From contig CM045762.1 of NCBI GenBank assembly GCA_025200525.1, positions 193,228,148 through 193,292,147 of the forward strand: 64,000 bases of DNA, in the 5' to 3' direction. Of this stretch, positions 57,044 through 64,000 are shown piece by piece (positions within the stretch are counted from its first letter, which is position 1; each line of letters opens with the position of its first letter). The notes under the pieces are model-generated. The model saw nothing but the letters and a program-made list of their open reading frames with translations, did no database searches and had not been told where the DNA came from. This stretch comes from Camellia lanceoleosa (lineage: Eukaryota; Streptophyta; Magnoliopsida; Ericales; Theaceae). The position numbers and the translations under genes were made by a program.

Positions 57044-59024
57044 ACAATGGGTAGTAACTCAGATGCAGATACAACCCACATAACTGACTATGAGTACAAT
57101 GCGGAGTCATTGCCCGTTCGCTGCAAACTAGGTTGGTGGATCCAAGTACACCGCACATTAAGCAACGGCGACTATTTTTCGATGCTTCTCCTGATTCCAA
57201 GTAGCTTGTGGGCCAATACGGTAGTGTTAAAGCAACAGTGTGCAAAAATGATTCGACCACAATTGATAAGGTGAACCAGGTAATTTTATAAACTGTATGA
57301 TTTACTTATTCCCTTAATTTATTAGGTAGACAGTACTACTTATTCCCTTAAAACACATGTAAATAATGTATATAGTTTTCATTTTGCACGGATTGCTGTA
57401 CGTAACGTGTAAATAATTGGCTACGTACAATGCCAGGAAATGACACAACGTTACTTATGTACAAGGCCACGAGTTGTAAATTTCCCATATTGTTTAGAGT
57501 GATGTTGTCGTTAGTGACTTGTCATTTTGAAAACTAATTGAAGGTGAGATATATATATGGGTTGTCTGTGTATTGTTTTGGGTTGAAAATTGGCTTATGT
57601 CTATATTCCAAGATTCCTATTGCGGGTTGCTTGTTTCTGTTCCATATTTGGTTGGATCTAACTGAAGGGTTTTTTGCGATGTGGTTTATCAACTAACGAT
57701 GTGTTTGGCTTCGTATTGATTTGTTATGACTTGTTTCGGTAAATTAGTATTATATTTCGAGTAAAATACGAATTTTGTCCCTGTGGATTTGCAAAATTAC
57801 ATCCCAGCACATGCATTTTGTATATAATCCAAGTAGCAGTTAATTTTGGGTGTTACTTGGAGAAAGTAACCCAACGAACTCGTTACTTTATCTCCATGCC
57901 GATTGGTATATGAATTATGAGTTACGAACAGGAGCTGTGAAATTATTTCATGTTAACTATGAAAGTGATGGGTTTATTGTTAGTAAAATTATGGTGGGCC
58001 TATATCGACAGCAACGAAGCAGTAATTTAAAGTTGACAAGTTAAAGAAGAAAATCAAGCAATTGTGGTATTGGTTTGAATGTCTGAAAAGGATGAAGACT
58101 TCTTTCGATGAACTGATGGTAACAAAGTAGAAAGTAACAAAGTACAAAGTAGAAAGTAAAAAGTAAGTTGTTATGTTGTTGTGTTGTTTGTAACAAAGTA
58201 GAAAGTAGAAGGGAAGAAACTACTCAGAAGTTACAATGTAGAAAGTAGAAGGAAAGAAACTACTCAGAAGTTACAATGTAGAAAGTAGAAGGAAAGAAAC
58301 TACTCAGAAGTTACAATGTAGAAAGTAGGTTGTTGTGTTGTTGTTCATGTCCTCTCTCTCTGCAAACATTCTACCCTTTATAGCTATTATTTCCCACGAC
58401 CCCATGATCTGCCGGTTCTGCAACTGTTTCTGTGCAACTTCTGTAACTGCACAGTCATTTCCGTGTCTTGAAAGCACATAAAACCTTCACTTGTACCTGT
58501 CGAAGTGCACATAATGGAAGTTGCCACCTGTGCCCAAGTCTTTTTAGCCTTTCCTCAACAGATACACAGACTCCCAATTCGTTCATGTTTCCTCTTGGAA
58601 GCTGGCCACTAAATCCATGAGCACTGCCAGTAGCTGCTCCACCGTGTAAGTCAGGTGGCATGCAAGATTCAATGTTAGTTGATAGCCCTTGTCTTCAGGT
58701 GGACTTGTCATGTGTCCGCAATTGAATGGGTTAGCTGTTGGTAGGATGTGGGAAAAATAGGTGCAAAGAGGAATTTTTTAAAAATAACCAATCATAATTT
58801 AGCTGAAAATATGAGTGAACTTTTAAAAAAAAAAAAAAAAGTAGTTTCCATTTTTATGATTATAAACCCGAGATGTATATTTTGTTTTCAATATAAATAA
58901 GTTGTGTATTTTGGTTACGTAAAATGTAGGACAACAATTGTGTTTAAGTCATTATAATCCAGAAAAAGGTTATTTCAAATATTAACAAGTTTACCGACAT
59001 TGAATATATTTTGATTAAATTACA
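57044..59024. other. Intergenic DNA with a 40-bp minisatellite
   Basis: No gene is supported. A 40-bp unit (GTTACAATGTAGAAAGTAGA then AGGAAAGAAACTACTCAGAA) is repeated about 3.5 times at 58197-58330. The minus-strand frame 58661-58455 is not recognised. A poly-A run is at 58826-58841. Confidence 0.6.
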
Positions 59025-60397
59025 GGGAAAATTCAATATTTGGCAGAGTTTGATGATTCAAAGTCAGGGGCAGTAACAGTGAGTGGCCAAGCATTGTGGT
59101 TTAGTGGCCCAGTTTGCAAGGATTGTGGTTGTGTTTAGTGGACAATATTTTGTCGATTTTTGTCTCATAATGATGAGGGACATGCCCCACAATGGTGAAA
59201 AAGAAGGTCGACAGAGAAGAGTCAATATTTAGTAGAGGAGACTTGAAGATTCGAAGTCAATGGGGCAGTTATAGTGGCAGTTATGGTGTAGACGTGTGGG
59301 ATCATGCAATGATGGGCCACAAAAACAATATACGGATATCGAAACCAACGATCTCCCTTCTAGGCTTTCCAAGTATACTAAACCTCCACTTCTATCTGTC
59401 GATCTCCCTTTTCTTGTGTTTATTTCATGGCCACCAACTGTTTGAAACTTCTGTCGACAAAGCAAGACTCCTGCTTTTTCTCATGCTTCCTCCTAAAAGT
59501 GTGCCCACTAACTCCATGACTGGTGTTAAAAACTTCCCCCATCACTTCTAGGTGACCCACATGCAGAGAGCCCACTTTCAACTGGTAGACATTCCTTCAG
59601 ACTTGGCCACATGTCCTCGATTAAGTGGACCATCTGTTGACAGAGACTGGCAAAACTTGGTGCAAATAATGGCCCCCTTGTTCAAGTTAAATAACATATG
59701 AATTAACCTTGCGGAAGTGATTGAGACCATCTCCAATACCACCTGCACCACCACCCCAACCCCACCCACCCCACCCAAAATTCAATATTTGGCATAGTTT
59801 GATGATTCAAAGTCAGGGGCAGTAATAGTAAGTGGCCAAGTGTTGTAGTTCAGTGGCCCAGTTTGCAAGGATTGTGGTTGTGTTTAGTGGACAATATTCT
59901 GTCGATTTTTCTCTCATAATGATGAGGGACATGCCCCATTATGGTGAAAAGGAAGATCGACAGGGAAAAGTCAATATTTGGCAGAGAGGACTTGAAGATT
60001 CGAAGTCCCGGGCGATTCTGATGGCGTATGGTGTGCGTAGACGTGGGATCATGCAATGATGGGCCACAAAAACAGCATGTGGATATCGAAACCAACGATC
60101 TCCCTTCTAGGCTTTCCAAGTATACTAAACCTCCACTTCTATCTGTTGATCTCCCTTTTCTGTTGTTTATTTCATGGCCACTAACTGTTTGAAACTTCTG
60201 TCGACAGAGCAAGGCTCTTGTTTTGTCTCATGCTTCCTCCTGAAAGTGTGCCCACTAACTCCATCACTGGTGCTAAAAACTTCTCCCATCACTTCGAAGT
60301 GACCCACATGCAGAGAGCCCACTTTCAACGGGTGAATATTCCTTCAGACTTGGCCACGTATCCTCGATTAAGTGGACCATCTGTCGACAGAGACTGG
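59025..60397. repeat. Tandem duplication of a 746-bp unit
   Basis: The first unit begins at about 59025 and ends at about 59770; the second begins at about 59776 and runs to 60397, where an LTR starts. Landmarks repeat at a constant distance of about 746-750: CAATATTTGGCA(G/T)AGTTTGATG, GTGGACAATATT(T/C)TGTCG and CCACTTCTATCTGT. Short frames in it (for example 59192-59551) have no recognisable domain. The unit is fairly GC-balanced compared with the neighbours and may be part of an unidentified element. Confidence 0.78.
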
Positions 60398-63300
60398 TGT
60401 TGACACCCCATTTTTGACCGACCTTAAGACTTCGATGTCATCGATTAAGCGCTCGGTGATTGCGCATGTTGTGCTCGTTTCGAGGTTTCGAAGTTCTTGG
60501 CTAAAAGCCTCACCTCCGGACCTCGGGACTCTTTGTACTTTGACTTGGTCTGTGAACTAAGTTTTGTTTTCTCTTCCCGGAGGGAGGGAGAGGTCTCGTA
60601 AACCATCTCTCAGTGGCCGTAGGCTACTTTTCGTGGTCGTAGACCACTGTTCCCGTTTGGAGACCAGTTTCCGATTTTCGGAGCCGTCGGCCGTGCGCCT
60701 CAGTTCGGGACCGTTTAACTTTCTCCGTTTGGCACAATTTTTGGAGAGCTTGAACATTTTGAACCTTCATTTTAGCTTATTGAGGAAGCTTGAATCTTTT
60801 GAACCCTTGTTTTAGCTTCTTGAGGAAGCCTGAACCTTTTGAACCTTCGTTTTAGCTTCTTGAGGAAGCTTGAACCTTTTGAAGCTTCGTTTAGCTTCTT
60901 GAGGAAGCTTGAACATTTTGAACCTTCGTTTTAGCTTCTTGAGGAAGCTTGAACCTTTTGAACTCTTATTTTAGCTTCTTAAGGAAGCTTGAACCTTTTG
61001 AACCTTCGTTTTAGCTTCTTGAGGAAGCTTGAACCTTTTGAACCTTCATTTTAGCTTCTTGAGGAAGCTTGAACCTTTTGAACCTTAGTTTTAGCTTCTT
61101 GAGAAAGCTTGAACCTTTTGAACCCTTGTTTTAGCTTCTTGAGGAAGCTTGAACCTTTGCTCTAGCTTCTCCAAGAAGCTTGAACCCTTTGCTCTAGCTT
61201 CTTGAGGAAGCTTGAACCTTTGCCCTAGCTTCTCCAAGAAGCTTGAACCCTCTTGTTTCTCTATAAGAGAGGCCCTCCCTCTCCTTTAGAGAGGTTGAAA
61301 AAAATTGTCTAAGGCACAAGGGTTGTATCTCTTTCTATATCTCTATATTTAGGCTTAGAAAGTGTTGGTTCTTGACCCCTTTGCACCACAACTCTTAAGC
61401 ACACACCTCCACCATTGTTCTAAGGTTCTTGGAGGGTCTTGAGAGGTCTGAAAGGGCTGGTTTTTGGTCCAAAAAGCTGCTGTCTTTGCTGAGCTACAAG
61501 GGTAACTCATTTCCCCTCTTTTAAGTATTATCTTGATCCTTCTCTTAGCCTTATTGGCATATATATTTGAGCTTTGTTGTCAACTGAAAAAAGCTTCATA
61601 TTTAAGTGTTTTTCATGTTTGTTTAAGATCATTTTGGTGTTGGGGGTCATCTACCCTCTTGTATGCTTGTTTTGGCCTTGTTTGTTTACATATTTGGCCT
61701 TTCAAAGGAGCCCATATTTTCACACTTCCAAGCCTTGGTTCAGGCACTTTTTGGTGATTTTTGAGACCTACCTAGGCTCTGTCCATAGTTTTTTTGGCCG
61801 CCTTTTGTTTGCTTCTTGCATGTGTAAAGCAATCCCATTCATAGCTTATCAAATGAGCATGTCATTCTTGCATGTATTGACCACGTTTCAGTGGGTTTTT
61901 GGTCATATTTTGGCATGCCATGATTCTGTTTTTGGCTGGTTTGGTGGCCCCTCACATGCTTTATAGGCTAAATCATGCTTACTAGCTCACATTGCATGTT
62001 GTTTTGGCCCTCTATTCTAGCACCTTTTGGCCACACTCCAAACATGTTTTGTTCATATTTTGGGTTGCCTTAGCTCTATTTTTAGGCCTCTTGGTCGATT
62101 GGTGCTTGCCATGCATGGTTGTAGTGTAATAGCCTTGCTTACCTTTGAGTTTTGGGGTCCCTTACATGTGTTGCTTGAGGCATTTTAGTGTTTTGGCATC
62201 ATTGAATATGATATTTTAGAGTTTATAGGTGTGCCATATTCTCATGTTTATCACTCTTTAAGAACATTTGAGAGTTATGCTTGTATGCCCCATTTGTGAG
62301 CCATTGCATGAGCTTCATTTTGGTGCATGTCAAGCCATCATTTTAGCTCATTTTGCCACTGTCTTGGACGTGCATAAGGTCTGTTAGAAGTTGGTTTGGT
62401 CATTTGAGCATTGCTTTGCATACCTCTAGTGTAATGTGCTTCACTAGTTTTGGTACTTGAGCCTTCCAACGTGCATTGTGTGAGGTGTTTGCGTGATTCG
62501 GGACCATCTTGCATGTCATTTCAGAGCTGGAAAATATGTGATTGTATGCCATATTTCATGCTTACCATGCTTTGGTGGAGTTGCACTTTGTGCCTTAGGT
62601 TTAGTCCCTTGCATTTGTGCATGTTTGCATGTGTGTTGTTGCTTCATTTTCATCATGTATGGCCACTGATTTGAGTGTGGCTGAGGCCCATTCATTTTAG
62701 TTTAAGTCCATCTTGCATTATGTATGTCATATCCATGTTGTTGCATATTCGATCATTGCATTGAGTATGCCTCGTTAATAACATCGCATATGTTAGTGCA
62801 TTGTGTATGCATGCCATATAATCCATGTGCATTGAGTATGCCATTGATTAGTTCATAGCATTGTGTATGCCATTTGGATGCTTGCATGTCATCCTTTGCA
62901 TGTTTACATCACTTAGTCGCATTACATTTAGGATTGCATACTAGAGTTGCATTTTGTACATGCCATGCCATTCTATTTGTTGCATTGTGTTTGAAGTAGG
63001 GTTTAGTTCAAACATGGGAAACAAGGAATGTTTCATACTCCAAGTGATCAAACGTGCCTCGATTTCCGGTCATCGACACTCTTGACCATCCATGATGGAG
63101 TTGTTGGTTTTAGTTGTTTATATGTGCATTTATGTCCCATTGAGTCGTGCAATCCGACTCCTCGGCCATCATGCATCGAGATGTGTGATTGGTGGCACGA
63201 GGATCGAGGACTACACTCCCTAGAGCTTGTGCAATGACGGGGAGAGTGGTCATGCACACATATGTTAAAAATACTTTGCCATGCCGCTTTCTCACTCTTT

Positions 63301-64000
63301 GTTGCAGCAAATCGGAAACCAACAGCAAAAACTGGTCAGCAGCCTTCTGGAGCTTTGTATAGTGTTCTGGGACCAGTTGCAAACAGAGGCAAATCGGGGT
63401 ATCGCGATGGATTTCCCAACAAGGCGACTTGAGCATGCATGCATCCATATCATTCGGAACAGAGTTGAGGCAGTCCATTTTGTTTAATTTGCATGCTAGT
63501 TTCCTTACTTACTTAGTTAATTCGTTAATTAATTAATGTTGTGTAATAATTAGTTTAATTAGCTTATATTAGCTAGTTTACTCTATACTATTCATTCGGA
63601 CCCTCCGAGGAGGGCAATGTTGTAATAAGTGTGTGTGTGTGTGTGATGCATGTCTTTCAACCCTACGTTTTTCTCCCTTTTATTTACCAGCTTATGATGG
63701 TCAGTTTTAGGGCACATTTCAATTAGCATCCTTATGCTCGTATGTTTGCATCCATTCATCTATTTTGCATGCACCGGGCTCGGCGCATCATACTAACTGC
63801 ATCGTATTTCAAATCGAAGTTGAATACATGTTACCTGTAGCATCTCATATGCCATCTTAGAGTAGCCAAGCCTATCTTAGTTGCATTCTTGCATGTGTTA
63901 CATTAGGCATCTCAGCATAGTTAGGATTCATGCATGTTTTCTAATTAGCTTCTTTCTTTGGCTTGGAGTACTCGGTAAGTATTTATGCTTTAGCATCCTT
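60398..64000 (+). mobile_element. LTR retrotransposon, left end (right end outside window)
   Basis: It begins TGTTGACACCCC, a common start for plant Ty3/gypsy LTRs, exactly where the second 746-bp unit is interrupted. The first part contains a 40-bp tandem array (60738-61255). The region 62700-63000 has scattered GCATTGTGTATGCC repeats. No coding domain is visible up to 64000; the frames here are not recognisable. Whether all of it is one LTR cannot be decided without the other end. Confidence 0.45.
60738..61255. repeat. 40-bp minisatellite, about twelve copies, in the LTR
   Basis: Unit GCTTCTTGAGGAAGCTTGAA followed by CCTTTTGAACCTTCGTTTTA, drifting towards the right to shorter units (CTCCAAGAAGCTTGAACCCT). 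The TTCTTGAGGAAGCTTG core is nearly self-complementary, so single strands could fold at each unit. Confidence 0.9.

Noticed and set aside
63028..63487. Frames at the right end of the window as retrotransposon genes
   Set aside because: They have no RT, protease, integrase or gag motif and overlap on opposite strands.

Overview
This is nuclear DNA of a flowering plant, most likely a eudicot. The evidence is intron-rich plant genes with GT-AG and GC-AG splice sites, and nested plant transposable elements of almost every class: Ty3/gypsy, hAT, CACTA, PIF/Harbinger and Mutator-like MITEs, a SINE-like repeat and an endogenous pararetrovirus. I cannot name the species.

Two host genes look intact and lie tail to tail. 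The first is FCF2 (+ strand), a pre-rRNA processing factor of 204 aa. Its exons 1-2 are at 12217-12631 and exons 3-5 at 42882-43419, so intron 2 is about 30.25 kb. The second is PDK (- strand, 48377-45065), a 371-aa mitochondrial pyruvate dehydrogenase kinase in six exons. A broken FAR1/FHY3-type gene, itself derived from a MULE transposase, lies at 54739-57043.

The 30-kb FCF2 intron is long because it holds one complete Tat-lineage Ty3/gypsy retrotransposon (15223-40830, - strand). Both LTRs and a perfect CACAT target-site duplication are visible. Its decayed gag-PR-RT-RNase H-aRH-IN genes run from 39283 down to 30943. Its downstream half carries, in antisense, an intron-containing gene with a plant mobile domain and a coiled coil (27184-30530), followed by tandem repeats and T-rich repeats. 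Into that T-rich tail a second invader has gone: a scrambled block of an endogenous caulimovirid (17465-24603). Its pieces lie in alternating orientation and are bracketed by two nearly identical 1.08-kb direct copies of the T-rich tail. A small PIF/Harbinger MITE sits inside the viral reverse transcriptase. The order of events readable from the sequence is: FCF2 intron, then Tat element, then viral block with host duplication; the MITE entered the viral RT at an undetermined time.

Left of FCF2 (1-12216) there are no convincing genes. There is a 2.5-kb solo LTR with TSD GTTAG, a hAT element with 8-bp TSD GTTATTCT split by a 2.3-kb CACTA element with TSD TTA, a Mutator-like MITE and a hAT-like MITE that ends 88 bp before the FCF2 start codon. 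Right of PDK are further MITEs, a large inverted-repeat element that carries a fragment of a GH17 beta-1,3-glucanase gene, a 602-bp CACTA MITE, the FAR1 pseudogene, a 746-bp tandem duplication, and the start of another LTR retrotransposon (from 60398) with a 40-bp tandem array. That last element runs off the window.
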